A DNA stretch of 64,000 bases from an uncultured Pelagibacteraceae bacterium (GTDB taxonomy: Bacteria; Pseudomonadota; Alphaproteobacteria; Pelagibacterales; Pelagibacteraceae). Below the pieces are notes generated by a model. That model did no database searches. It was not told the DNA's origin and was given only the letters and a program-made list of their open reading frames with translations. This document shows, in pieces, positions 27,670-36,252 of this stretch. Numbering within the stretch: the first letter of the stretch is position 1; every line of letters starts with the position of its first letter. The stretch lies in the NCBI GenBank assembly GCA_902558835.1, contig CACEFK010000003.1:1-64000 (forward strand). The letters run 5' to 3'. The position numbers and the translations under genes were made by a program.

Positions 27670-29454
27670 TTGAATAAATACAGAACACACAAGTGTAATG
27701 AATTAAGAAAAGAGGATGTAGATAAAAAAATTTCTCTTTCAGGCTGGATAAATAAAAAAAGAGACCATGGGAATTTATTATTTATTGATTTGAGAGATAA
27801 TTATGGAATTACCCAATGTATAATTGATAAAGATAATAAATATTTTTCTGATTTAGAAAAAATGCAATTAGAGACTGTAATTAAAGTTGAGGGAAAAGTA
27901 GTTAATAGATCTAAAGAAACAATTAATTCTGAAATAGACACAGGTGAAATAGAGATTGTTATTGAGAAGCATGAAGTTTTAGGGACTTGTAAAGAATTAC
28001 CTATGCCAATCTTTAGTGACCAAGAATATGCTGAAGAAATAAGATTGAAATATAGATTTTTAGATTTAAGAAGAAAAAAAATTCATGAAAATATTATTTT
28101 AAGATCTAAAGTTATTTCATACATCAGAAATGAAATGACTAAATTAGGTTTTTTAGAATTTCAAACACCAATTTTAACTTCATCTAGTCCGGAGGGCGCT
28201 AGAGATTTTTTAGTGCCTAGTCGTTTAAATCCTGGAAAATTTTATGCATTACCTCAAGCCCCTCAACAATTTAAACAATTAATAATGGTCTCAGGTTTTG
28301 ATAGATATTTTCAAATTGCACCTTGTTTTAGAGATGAAGATGCAAGAGCAGACAGAAGTCCTGGAGAATTTTATCAATTAGATTTAGAAATGTCATTTGT
28401 TGAGCAGGAAGATGTATTTAATGTAGTTGAGAAATTAATGATTAATACATTTAAAAATTTTTCAACTAAAAAACTGATGTTTGATAACTTTCCAAAGATT
28501 TCATACAAGGAAGCAATGCTTAAATATGGTACTGATAAACCAGATTTAAGAAACCCGCTCATTGTAAATGATATAACTGAAATTTTTACAAGAGAAGATG
28601 TTTCATTTGAAATATTTAAAAAATTAGTAAAATCTGGATCTAAAGTAAGATGTATTATTACAAAAAACACGAAAAATAAGCCAAGAAGTTTTTTTGATAA
28701 TATTGATAAATGGGCAAAAGAAGAAGGTGCTTCTGGTTTAGCTTACTTTACTTTTGAAAAAGATAAAGATATTTCAGCAAAAGGCCCTATAGGAAAATTT
28801 TTTTCTAAAGATGCTTTGGCTGAAATCATGGAAAAAACAAACTGTGAAATAGGGGATAGTATTTTTATGGCTTGTGGAAAACAAGATGAATTAGAAAAAA
28901 TTACTGCACTAGCAAGAGATAAAATTGCAAAAGATCTAGATTTAATTGATGAAAATGTTTTCGCATTTTGCTGGATTGTTGACTATCCAATGTTTGAAAA
29001 AGATGAATCAACAAACAAGATTGAATTTAGTCATAATCCATTTTCAATGCCTCAAGGTGATTTAAGTGAAAAAGATTATGAAAACCCATTAGATATACTT
29101 GCTTATCAATACGACATAGTTTGTAATGGTATAGAATTATCTTCAGGAGCAATTAGAAATCACAAACCAGAGCTTATGTATAAACTTTTCTCCATTGCAG
29201 GATACGATAAAAATCAAGTAGATGAAAAATTTAGTGGCATGATTAATGCACTTAGTTATGGCGCACCACCACACGGAGGAATAGCACCTGGTATTGATAG
29301 AATCGTAATGTTACTTGCTAATGAGAAGAATATTAGGGAAGTTACTATGTTTCCAATGAATCAAAATGCGCAAGATTTGATGATGAATGCACCATCTGAG
29401 GTAAATCCAGATCAATTGAAAGAACTAAATTTAGCCTTAAAAACTAAAAAATAA
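27670..29454 (+). CDS. aspS: Aspartyl-tRNA synthetase
   Basis: Class II synthetase of the bacterial type, 594 residues: N-terminal OB anticodon-binding domain (SLSGWINKKRDHGNLLFIDLRD), class II motif 2 (FRDEDARADRSPGEFYQLD), an inserted GAD domain, and motif 3 (GIAPGIDRIVMLL). The start must be the TTG at 27670, because the in-frame triplet before it is the TAA of hda; AGAGG lies 8-9 bases upstream. Whether it charges only tRNA-Asp or also tRNA-Asn cannot be told from this window. Confidence 0.96.
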   Translation: MNKYRTHKCNELRKEDVDKKISLSGWINKKRDHGNLLFIDLRDNYGITQCIIDKDNKYFSDLEKMQLETVIKVEGKVVNRSKETINSEIDTGEIEIVIEKHEVLGTCKELPMPIFSDQEYAEEIRLKYRFLDLRRKKIHENIILRSKVISYIRNEMTKLGFLEFQTPILTSSSPEGARDFLVPSRLNPGKFYALPQAPQQFKQLIMVSGFDRYFQIAPCFRDEDARADRSPGEFYQLDLEMSFVEQEDVFNVVEKLMINTFKNFSTKKLMFDNFPKISYKEAMLKYGTDKPDLRNPLIVNDITEIFTREDVSFEIFKKLVKSGSKVRCIITKNTKNKPRSFFDNIDKWAKEEGASGLAYFTFEKDKDISAKGPIGKFFSKDALAEIMEKTNCEIGDSIFMACGKQDELEKITALARDKIAKDLDLIDENVFAFCWIVDYPMFEKDESTNKIEFSHNPFSMPQGDLSEKDYENPLDILAYQYDIVCNGIELSSGAIRNHKPELMYKLFSIAGYDKNQVDEKFSGMINALSYGAPPHGGIAPGIDRIVMLLANEKNIREVTMFPMNQNAQDLMMNAPSEVNPDQLKELNLALKTKK

Positions 29455-29455
29455 C

Positions 29456-30280
29456 TTATTTTTTACCTTTTAGACTTATTTTTACATCTGAAAGATCAAC
29501 TAGATTTTTTTTATAATTATTTCTAACGAAACCTTTACTAGTAATATCTTTCACAATTTTCAATAATTGATTTTGATCTTCAGAGCTTTGATCCTCTGTG
29601 TTGATAGCCTCATTTCCCCCAATAGCTGGAGTATGAGCTAGATCCTCTCTATTTTGATATGAAATAGCTAATTCTCTGAAAATATAATCCAAAATTGATG
29701 TAGCGCTTAAAATTCTATCATTACCATGGACTTTTCCAGATGGTTCAAATTTTGTACCCACAAATGCACTTATAAACTCATCTAATGGAACACCATATTG
29801 AAGTCCTAGAGAAACAGCAATTGCAAAATTATTCATTAAAGCTTTTACAAGCTCACCTTCTTTACTGGTATCAATAAATATTTCTCCAATTTTTCCGTCT
29901 TCATACTCTCCAGTATGCAGGTAAACTTTGTGATCACCAATAGTAGCTTTTTGAATATATCCTTTTCTTCTGTCTGGCATGCTAAATCTTTTACCTGACT
30001 TCTCGTTTGCTGTGTTTATACTTCTTATTACACTTTCTTTATTTATTGAGCTTTTTTTATCTGTTTCGTTAATTACTTCTACTTTGTTATTTTCAAGGAC
30101 TTTGTTGTTTTTAGGGTCTAGACTTTTTGTTTTTCTATTATCAAGTTTAACGTCTAAAACCTCAAATTTACCATCATCTCTTTTTTCTAAATTTTTTAAC
30201 TCTGCCTCATTAATATCATCTAAGTAATGATTTACTTTAAAGGTACAGGTATAATAAGTTTCTACTAAATACTTTGCCAT
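29456..30280 (-). CDS. Stand-alone TSCPD-domain protein (NrdJ C-terminus-like)
   Basis: A 274-residue protein whose second half ([60 protein letters not shown]) reads like the C-terminal TSCPD region of B12-dependent class II ribonucleotide reductase. The N-terminal 110 residues ([19 protein letters not shown] and a charged linker) are not part of that enzyme as I know it. No catalytic RNR core is present in this window. It could be an accessory or regulatory subunit, comparable to the NrdJb half of split class II enzymes, or a repurposed fragment. A GAGGTC Shine-Dalgarno precedes the ATG; it stops one base from the aspS stop. Confidence 0.75.
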   Translation of the reverse strand: MAKYLVETYYTCTFKVNHYLDDINEAELKNLEKRDDGKFEVLDVKLDNRKTKSLDPKNNKVLENNKVEVINETDKKSSINKESVIRSINTANEKSGKRFSMPDRRKGYIQKATIGDHKVYLHTGEYEDGKIGEIFIDTSKEGELVKALMNNFAIAVSLGLQYGVPLDEFISAFVGTKFEPSGKVHGNDRILSATSILDYIFRELAISYQNREDLAHTPAIGGNEAINTEDQSSEDQNQLLKIVKDITSKGFVRNNYKKNLVDLSDVKISLKGKK

Positions 30281-30288
30281 TTGACCTC

Positions 30289-30363
30289 AATTTAAATTTT
30301 AATTTGAATAATGAATCAATTAATTTATATACATATTCATATTTTAGTCTAATTTAAATTTTA
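30289..30363. repeat. 13-bp direct repeat in a divergent promoter spacer
   Basis: AATTTAAATTTTA occurs at 30289-30301 and again at 30351-30363, 62 bp apart in the same orientation, in the 114-bp spacer between the TSCPD gene and the NDUFA12 gene. The spacer is almost pure A/T, so chance is a real possibility. Confidence 0.4.
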
Positions 30364-30394
30364 CAATTTTTAATTGAATAAATAAAAAAATATT

Positions 30395-30754
30395 ATGTTG
30401 ACACTCTTAAAAAAAATTTTCACATGGTGGAATCAAGATACTTTTGGAACAAGACTAAAAACTATTTTTTTTGGAAAACTAGTTGGGACTGATGAGCTAG
30501 GTAATAAATATTATGAGAGTAAAAACGGAAAAAGATGGGTTATCTATTCAAACACAATTGATGCATCAAAAATTCCTGTTGAATGGTATTCTTGGATACA
30601 TTTTACACCAAATAAAATTGAGAAAAAACACACCTTAGAAAAATATGAATGGCAAAAACCACATCAAGAAAATTTAACTGGGACTGACGCTGCATATTAT
30701 CCAAATAAAAATCAAGATGGTATTAAAAAGAAATACTCAAGTTGGAAAGAATAA
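30395..30754 (+). CDS. NADH:ubiquinone oxidoreductase accessory subunit, NDUFA12 family
   Basis: A 119-residue protein starting LLKKIFTWWNQDTFGTRLKTIFFGKLVGTDELGNKYYE (quoted in part: TFGTRLKTIFFGK), with the conserved RWVIY and VEWYSWIHF motifs and the C-terminal YEWQKPHQENLTGT. These mark the NDUFA12/17.2-kDa family, an accessory subunit of complex I in alphaproteobacteria and mitochondria, bound to the peripheral arm on the cytoplasmic side. It is far from any nuo cluster here, as in other alphaproteobacteria, and overlaps the DUF2155 gene by 38 bp. Confidence 0.92.
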   Translation: MLTLLKKIFTWWNQDTFGTRLKTIFFGKLVGTDELGNKYYESKNGKRWVIYSNTIDASKIPVEWYSWIHFTPNKIEKKHTLEKYEWQKPHQENLTGTDAAYYPNKNQDGIKKKYSSWKE

Positions 30755-31124
30755 TTTTAAATTAATCTATTTAGTTTTTTTATTTTATTTTTGTTTAGTT
30801 TTAAACTCAAACGCAAAAAGTAATTTAGAAGGAACTTTTACTGATATAAAAATTTTGGATAAAATAAGTTCTAAAAACACTTTGCTTAAAATTAAAAATG
30901 GAGAATTAATTAAGTTTAAAGATTTATCAATTAAAAGTATGAAATGTAAAAATTCAGAATTTGATGATAATCCAGAAATAACTGCTTATATACAAGTTCG
31001 AGATTTGACTAATAAAAATAATGATGAAGTTTTTGTTTTTAATGGTTGGATGTTTTCATCAAGTCCATCAATCGCACCATTTGATCATCCTGTTTATGAT
31101 GTTTGGCTTGTAAACTGTTATTAA
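30717..31124 (+). CDS. DUF2155 domain protein, exported
   Basis: A 135-residue protein with a signal-peptide-like segment (LIYLVFLFYFCLVLNSNAKS) and the DUF2155 core: an FTDIKILDKISSK strand region, MKCKNSEFDDNPE, and the ending FNGWMFSSSPSIAPFDHPVYDVWLVNC. The two Cys residues (in MKCK and near the end) could form a disulfide. Its function is unknown. In alphaproteobacteria it is found between the NDUFA12 gene and accC, as here; aat, sometimes between them, is missing. Its stop interlocks with that of accC. Confidence 0.85.
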   Translation: MVLKRNTQVGKNNFKLIYLVFLFYFCLVLNSNAKSNLEGTFTDIKILDKISSKNTLLKIKNGELIKFKDLSIKSMKCKNSEFDDNPEITAYIQVRDLTNKNNDEVFVFNGWMFSSSPSIAPFDHPVYDVWLVNCY

Positions 31125-32458
31125 ACAATTGCATCTTTATCTAGCCAGCTAACGTTAAAATCTGAATTGATAAATTTTTTGTGGTTTAGTAATTTTTTAT
31201 GCAGAGGTATTGTTGTTGTTATTCCTTCAATAACAAATTCATCTAAAGATCTATTCATTCTTTGAATTGCTTCTGTTCTGTTTCTTCCATGACAAATTAA
31301 CTTACAAACCATACTATCATAATAAGGCGTTACCTTGTATCCTTGAAATATTGCGCCATCTACTCTTGTTCTAAAACCAGATGGTTGATGACACATAGTA
31401 ATAACTCCAGGCGAAGGCTGAAAGTTTTTACTAGCATCCTCAGCATTTATTCTACATTCAATTGCATGTCCCCTAGGATTTATATCACTTTGTTTCAAAG
31501 CTGTTTCCCCTGAAAAAGCAATCCAAATTTGCTCTTTAATTATATCAACGCCAGTAACCATCTCAGTTACAGGATGTTCAACTTGAACTCTTGTATTCAT
31601 TTCAAGGAAATAAAATTTTCCATCTTCATATATAAACTCAACAGTCCCAGCTCCCATATAGCCAATTTTAGCTACCATTTTTACTGTTCTTTCAAATAAA
31701 TCTTTTCTTATTTCATCATTTAAAACTGGACTTGGTGTTTCTTCTATAAGTTTTTGATGCCTTCTTTGAACCGAACAATCTCTCTCATGTAGGTGAACTG
31801 CTCTATTTTTTCCAGCTAATATTTGAACTTCAATATGTCTTGGATTTTGAAAAAATTTTTCGATATAAACTTCGTCATTACCAAAGTATTTTTGTGCTTC
31901 TGATTTTGCAGTTGAAAACAACGTTTCAAATTCTTCTTCTTTATAAACTATTTTCATACCTTTACCTCCACCTCCACCTGAGGCTTTGATTAAGACAGGA
32001 AAACCAATTTTTTTACAAAGTTCTTTTGCTTCAGAGATATCTTTTACACCTCCTTCAGACCCTTCAATAACGGGTAATCCATTTTCTTTAGCTATTCTTT
32101 TTGCTTGGATTTTATCACCCATCATTTCAATATGTTTTGATGAGGCTCCAATAAAATTAATTTTGTTTTCTTCTAAAATTCTTGCAAAATTTGAATTTTC
32201 AGAAAGAAAACCATAGCCTGGATGGACAGCATCAGCATTTGTAAGTTCTATTGCTGACATTAGTGCTGGAATATTCAAATAACTATTCACTGGTTGATGA
32301 GAACCTATGCATACGCTTTCATCAGCCATTCTTACATGCATACTTTCTCTATCTACATCCGAATGAACAGCTACCGTAGGTATTCCCCATTCTTTACATG
32401 CCCTAATAATTCTAACTGCAATTTCCCCACGGTTTGCAATTAAAATTTTTTTAAACAT
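31121..32458 (-). CDS. accC: Acetyl-CoA carboxylase, biotin carboxylase subunit
   Basis: ATP-grasp enzyme that carboxylates biotin on AccB, the first half of malonyl-CoA synthesis. The 445-residue protein has IANRGEIAVRIIRACKE, the Gly-rich ATP loop KASGGGGGKGMK, HERDCSVQRRHQKLIEE and FLEMNTRVQVEHPVTEM. It follows accB after 3 bp. Its product feeds FabD, encoded elsewhere in this window. Confidence 0.97.
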   Translation of the reverse strand: MFKKILIANRGEIAVRIIRACKEWGIPTVAVHSDVDRESMHVRMADESVCIGSHQPVNSYLNIPALMSAIELTNADAVHPGYGFLSENSNFARILEENKINFIGASSKHIEMMGDKIQAKRIAKENGLPVIEGSEGGVKDISEAKELCKKIGFPVLIKASGGGGGKGMKIVYKEEEFETLFSTAKSEAQKYFGNDEVYIEKFFQNPRHIEVQILAGKNRAVHLHERDCSVQRRHQKLIEETPSPVLNDEIRKDLFERTVKMVAKIGYMGAGTVEFIYEDGKFYFLEMNTRVQVEHPVTEMVTGVDIIKEQIWIAFSGETALKQSDINPRGHAIECRINAEDASKNFQPSPGVITMCHQPSGFRTRVDGAIFQGYKVTPYYDSMVCKLICHGRNRTEAIQRMNRSLDEFVIEGITTTIPLHKKLLNHKKFINSDFNVSWLDKDAIV

Positions 32459-32461
32459 TAT

Positions 32462-32896
32462 TTATTCTAGGATAATAATAGTTTGACCAAATTCTACAGG
32501 TTGGCCATCTTCAACACAAATTTCTTTTACTACACCATCTGCTGTTGAAGGAACATGATTCATTGTTTTCATTGCTTCAACAATCATTATTGTGTCACCT
32601 TTTTTTATTTTTTTTCCAATCTCAACAAACTTTTTAGCACCAGGTTCTGGAGAGTGATAGGCAGTTCCAATTATAGGTGAAGTAATTTCAGTTCCTGATT
32701 TAATATTTTGAGTTTGAGTAGATGCTGAACTTGTTGCAGGTGATGAGGGCGAAATAACTTGTGGTTGATTGCTAATTGAAACATTATTTTTTGATACTTT
32801 AATTTTTGTATCTTTTTCAGTTATCTCTATTTCAGTAAGATTAAATTCTTTTAAATAATCACTTAACTCTTTAATTATTTTTTTATCTATTTTCAT
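32462..32896 (-). CDS. accB: Biotin carboxyl carrier protein of acetyl-CoA carboxylase
   Basis: A 144-residue carrier with an N-terminal helical part, a Pro/Ser/Thr/Gln-rich linker (SPSSPATSSASTQTQN) and a C-terminal biotinyl domain. The biotinylated Lys lies in VEAMKTMNHV, with the usual thumb region upstream. It sits between aroQ (14-bp overlap) and accC, the standard alphaproteobacterial aroQ-accB-accC order. Confidence 0.97.
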   Translation of the reverse strand: MKIDKKIIKELSDYLKEFNLTEIEITEKDTKIKVSKNNVSISNQPQVISPSSPATSSASTQTQNIKSGTEITSPIIGTAYHSPEPGAKKFVEIGKKIKKGDTIMIVEAMKTMNHVPSTADGVVKEICVEDGQPVEFGQTIIILE

Positions 32897-33332
32897 TTTG
32901 CAAAGTCTTTTGTAATGAAATTATGGCCAAAATATATCCTTCAGCACCTAGTCCAAAAATTCCTCCAGTTACGACACCACTTATAAGTGATTTATGTCTA
33001 AATTCCTCTCTTTTATAAATATTAGATAAATGTAGCTCGATTATTGGTTTTTTAAATAAATCCAAAGCATCTCTTATGGCCACAGAAGTATGAGTAAATG
33101 CAGCAGCATTTACAATCATACCATCAAATTTTTTTCTAGCATCTTGAATTATATTAACAAGCTCTCCTTCAATATTTGATTGCGCAAATTCAACATGAAG
33201 ACCAATTTCTTTTGCTTTTTTAGAACAATTCTCTTTAAGTTGGTCAAACGTAGTTGATCCATATTGTGATTGTTCTCTTTCTCCTAATAGATTAAGATTT
33301 GGACCATTAATAATAATTATTTTATTATTCAT
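32883..33332 (-). CDS. aroQ: 3-dehydroquinate dehydratase, type II
   Basis: Third step of the shikimate pathway. The 149-residue protein has the type II signature IINGPNLNLLGEREQSQYG with the catalytic Tyr, NAAAFTHTSVAIRDAL and ELHLSNIYKREEFRHKS. Length is normal. It starts 16 bp from the divergent thiS gene, leaving almost no room for separate promoters. Confidence 0.97.
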   Translation of the reverse strand: MNNKIIIINGPNLNLLGEREQSQYGSTTFDQLKENCSKKAKEIGLHVEFAQSNIEGELVNIIQDARKKFDGMIVNAAAFTHTSVAIRDALDLFKKPIIELHLSNIYKREEFRHKSLISGVVTGGIFGLGAEGYILAIISLQKTLQNENR

Positions 33333-33348
33333 TCAACATTTATATACG

Positions 33349-33567
33349 ATGAAAAAAATAAAAAAAATAAAAATTAAAATAAATGGTAAAATCAAATCTA
33401 TAACTCAAGATTCTAAACTCTCTGAAGTGTTAAAAAATCTAAAAATACCATTAAATAAAGTAGCAATTGAGCTAAATAAAGAAATAATAGATAAAAAAAA
33501 AATTAATAAAATAAAATTAATTAAAAATGATAAAATTGAAATAGTTCATTTTATTGGAGGTGGTTAA
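33349..33567 (+). CDS. thiS: Sulfur carrier protein ThiS
   Basis: Ubiquitin-like carrier that delivers sulfur to ThiG for the thiazole ring of thiamine. It has 72 residues, the beta-grasp pattern INGKIKSITQDSKLSEVL, and ends in FIGGG, whose final Gly-Gly is activated as a thiocarboxylate. The codons for these glycines also form the GGAGG Shine-Dalgarno of thiG. There is no ThiF, ThiO/ThiH or ThiE gene next to it. Confidence 0.9.
   Translation: MKKIKKIKIKINGKIKSITQDSKLSEVLKNLKIPLNKVAIELNKEIIDKKKINKIKLIKNDKIEIVHFIGGG
33556..33560 (+). promoter_or_regulatory. Shine-Dalgarno of thiG inside the ThiS diglycine codons
   Basis: GGAGG lies within the GGA-GGT-GGT codons at the end of thiS, eight bases before the TTG at 33569. 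This spacing decides the thiG start in favour of TTG 33569 over the TTG at 33554 used by the ORF track. Confidence 0.65.
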
Positions 33568-33568
33568 T

Positions 33569-34342
33569 TTGAAAAAAGACAGTCTAATTATTGCAAATAA
33601 AAAATTTAATTCCAGATTAATTGTCGGAACAGGAAAATATAAAAGTATGTCTGAGTGCGCAAAAGCAATTAAGCTGTCTGGAGCAGAAATCGTAACAGTT
33701 GCTGTAAGAAGAGTTAATATTTCAGACAAAAAAAAGCCTTTATTGATGGATTATATTGATCCAAAAAAAATTACATATTTACCCAATACTGCTGGATGTT
33801 TTAATTCTAAAGAAGCCTTAAGAACATTAAGATTAGCCAGAGAAATAGGTGGTTGGAAGTTGGTTAAATTAGAAGTTTTAGGAGATAAAAAAAATTTATT
33901 TCCTGACATGATAGAAACTTTAAAATCAACAGAGGTTTTAGCTAAAGAGGGTTTTAGGGTTATGGTTTACTGCAATGATGATCCTTTAATGGCTAAGCGT
34001 CTAGAAAATGCAGGTGCTGACGCAATAATGCCTTTAGCTGCACCAATTGGATCGGGACTAGGGATACAAAACAAAATCAATATTCAAATAATTAGAAAAC
34101 AAACCAAACTTCCATTGATTATTGACGCTGGCTTAGGTCAAGCATCCGACGCAACAATAGCAATGGAGTTAGGATGTGATGGAGTACTTGTTAATACAGC
34201 AATTGCAAAAGCCAAAAAACCTTTTGAAATGGCACTTGCTTTTAAAAATGCTGTTATCGCCGGTAGACAATCCTACAAGTCAGGAAGAATAGATAAAATT
34301 TTGATGGGCAATCCATCATCTCCATCAAAAGGGATTATTTAG
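33569..34342 (+). CDS. thiG: Thiazole synthase ThiG
   Basis: Forms the thiazole phosphate of thiamine from deoxyxylulose phosphate, dehydroglycine and ThiS thiocarboxylate. The protein (257 residues from TTG 33569) has the TIM-barrel motifs RLIVGTGKYKSM, TVAVRRVNI, LPNTAGCFN, KLEVLGD and PLIIDAGLGQASDATIAMELGCDGVLVNTA (only partly quoted: IDAGLGQASDA). Its start follows the thiS stop by one base. Its 3' end overlaps the convergent rne gene by 8 bp. Confidence 0.95.
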   Translation: MKKDSLIIANKKFNSRLIVGTGKYKSMSECAKAIKLSGAEIVTVAVRRVNISDKKKPLLMDYIDPKKITYLPNTAGCFNSKEALRTLRLAREIGGWKLVKLEVLGDKKNLFPDMIETLKSTEVLAKEGFRVMVYCNDDPLMAKRLENAGADAIMPLAAPIGSGLGIQNKINIQIIRKQTKLPLIIDAGLGQASDATIAMELGCDGVLVNTAIAKAKKPFEMALAFKNAVIAGRQSYKSGRIDKILMGNPSSPSKGII

Positions 34343-36152
34343 TTTTTTTATAATATCTTTTTTTTTTATAAGTTTTTTTGTTTATTTTTTTATTTTCTTT
34401 TTTTTCTAAAAATTTATTTTCTTTGTTTTGGATTTCTAAATTTTTTAATTTTTCGTAATATTCTACCAGTTCAACTGTTTTCTTTGATTTATTTTTAACA
34501 TCTATAATGTACTCTGGTATTATTAACGAATTGTCACTTATTATATCTATCTTTATTTTATTTTTTTTTTCAAAATAAGTTAGGTCATCAACAAAATTTT
34601 CTTTAAGAAAATCTGAAACTTTTTTACATACTTTTAATTCAACAAATTTAGCTTTATTAATAACTGCTTTTAATTCAACAATTTTTAGTAGTTTTTGAGC
34701 AAAAGACTCGTCCGTTAATGTAACTTTCCATTTAATTGCACTTTCTCTTAGCCTTTGTCTTGACATCTCCAAAAGACCAAAATTACTTATTCTTCCAATT
34801 TGAATTCTTGCTCTATCTGATCTGCATTTTTCTTTTAGTTTTCTTTCTACCAATCTCCTATTTCCATAACTTAGCATATCTATAAAATCTATAATTATTA
34901 AACCAGACAAATCTCTTATCTTTATTTGTCTTGCAATTTCTTCTGCAGCTTCAATATTCGTATCTAAAGCAGTGCTTTCAACATTTTTTCCTTTTATTGA
35001 ACTTCCAGAATTTATATCAATAGAAACCAAAGCTTCTGTTGGGTTGATAACCAAATATCCTCCTGATTTAAGTTTAATTTCAGAATCAAAAATTTGATTT
35101 AATTTTTGTTCAATTTTTTCTTGAATAAATAGTGGAATTTTTCCTCTATATTTTTTAACTTTTTTCACATTTGATGGCATCATATTTTTCATGAATGATT
35201 GAGCTTTTTTATAACCCTCGTTACCTTCTACAATTATATTTTTGGTATTTTCATCAAACATATCTCTTAAAGTTCTTTTAATTATTTCACTTTCTTGATG
35301 AATTAAGGAGGGAGCAATAGAATTTATTGCATTTTCCTTTATTTGACCCCAGGTATTAATCAAAGTTGTTAAATCATTATTTATTTCATTTTTTGTTTTG
35401 TTACTTCCGGCAGTTCTAACAATTAAGCCCATCTCCCTAGGTATTTCAATTTCATTTAAAATTGTTCTTATTTTTTTTCTGTCAGAAGGATTAAATATTT
35501 TTCTTGATATACCACCTCCTTTAGGAGTGTTTGGCATTAATACTATGTATTTACCAGCAATAGAAATAAAAGTACTTAATGCAGCACCTTTTTGACCTCT
35601 TTCATCTTTAATTACTTGCACAAGAATTACTTGGTTGGGTTTAATTACTTCCTGAATTTTATATCTTTTAAATTTAAATCTATGCTCTTTCTTTTTTCCT
35701 TTTCCATCATCTAAATTTTCTTTTTCAGTAATATTTTCTTTGTTATTTGAATCTTCTTCTATTTGTTCTTCTGATATCTTTTCTATCGGATCATCAATTT
35801 CTAGTTTTCCTTCAGCAATATTTTCCTCTTCTTTAGCCTCAACTTCTCTTGAAAGTTCTTCTCTAGCTTTTTCTTCCTCCTCTTTAATTCTTTCTAAATC
35901 TGCTTTCGGTATCTGATAATAATCTGATTGAATGTCATTAAAAGACAAAAACCCATGCCTCTCTCTTCCAAAATCAACAAAAGCTGCTTGCAAAGAGGGT
36001 TCAATTCTACTTACTTTGCCTAAATAAATATTATTTTTAATTAAGTTATTTTTTAAACCTTCGTACTCGTAATCTTCAATATTTTCGTCAGATTTAAGAA
36101 CAACTCTAGTTTCGTTAGGATGCGAAGCATCGATATATAAATTTTTTTCCAT
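34335..36152 (-). CDS. rne: Ribonuclease E/G, without the zinc-link motif
   Basis: Endonuclease for mRNA decay and rRNA/tRNA processing. The 605-residue protein has an S1 domain starting KVSRIEPSLQAAFVDFG that is interrupted, as in other alphaproteobacteria, by a highly acidic insert (residues about 75-155); then the catalytic Asp residues in VSIDINSGSS and IIIDFIDML, and LEMSRQRL. The CPxC zinc-link that normally follows MSRQRL and holds the tetramer together is missing; about 14 residues (RESAIKWKVTLTDE) stand in its place. It ends in a short Lys-rich tail with no long degradosome scaffold. Divergent from the PBP1A gene. Confidence 0.94.
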   Translation of the reverse strand: MEKNLYIDASHPNETRVVLKSDENIEDYEYEGLKNNLIKNNIYLGKVSRIEPSLQAAFVDFGRERHGFLSFNDIQSDYYQIPKADLERIKEEEEKAREELSREVEAKEEENIAEGKLEIDDPIEKISEEQIEEDSNNKENITEKENLDDGKGKKKEHRFKFKRYKIQEVIKPNQVILVQVIKDERGQKGAALSTFISIAGKYIVLMPNTPKGGGISRKIFNPSDRKKIRTILNEIEIPREMGLIVRTAGSNKTKNEINNDLTTLINTWGQIKENAINSIAPSLIHQESEIIKRTLRDMFDENTKNIIVEGNEGYKKAQSFMKNMMPSNVKKVKKYRGKIPLFIQEKIEQKLNQIFDSEIKLKSGGYLVINPTEALVSIDINSGSSIKGKNVESTALDTNIEAAEEIARQIKIRDLSGLIIIDFIDMLSYGNRRLVERKLKEKCRSDRARIQIGRISNFGLLEMSRQRLRESAIKWKVTLTDESFAQKLLKIVELKAVINKAKFVELKVCKKVSDFLKENFVDDLTYFEKKNKIKIDIISDNSLIIPEYIIDVKNKSKKTVELVEYYEKLKNLEIQNKENKFLEKKENKKINKKTYKKKRYYKKTK

Positions 36153-36237
36153 AATTTTGTTAATGTTAATTTCATTAGTAATTTAATTTTTAAAATTTTG
36201 TTTAATTTTCTTGCCATATCTTTAACAAATTCCAAGA

Positions 36238-36243
36238 TATAAT
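36238..36243 (+). promoter_or_regulatory. Candidate -10 element for the PBP1A gene
   Basis: A perfect TATAAT lies 9 bases before the ATG at 36253. A start of transcription 6-7 bases later would leave a leader of only about 3 bases, and no Shine-Dalgarno is visible. No good -35 is seen at the right distance. The site is in the 100-bp spacer to rne. Confidence 0.4.
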
Positions 36244-36252
36244 GAAATTAAA

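Noticed and set aside
33333-33348. TPP riboswitch in front of thiS-thiG
   Set aside because: Only 16 bp separate thiS from the divergent aroQ and no TPP aptamer sequence is visible there or in the nearby coding DNA.
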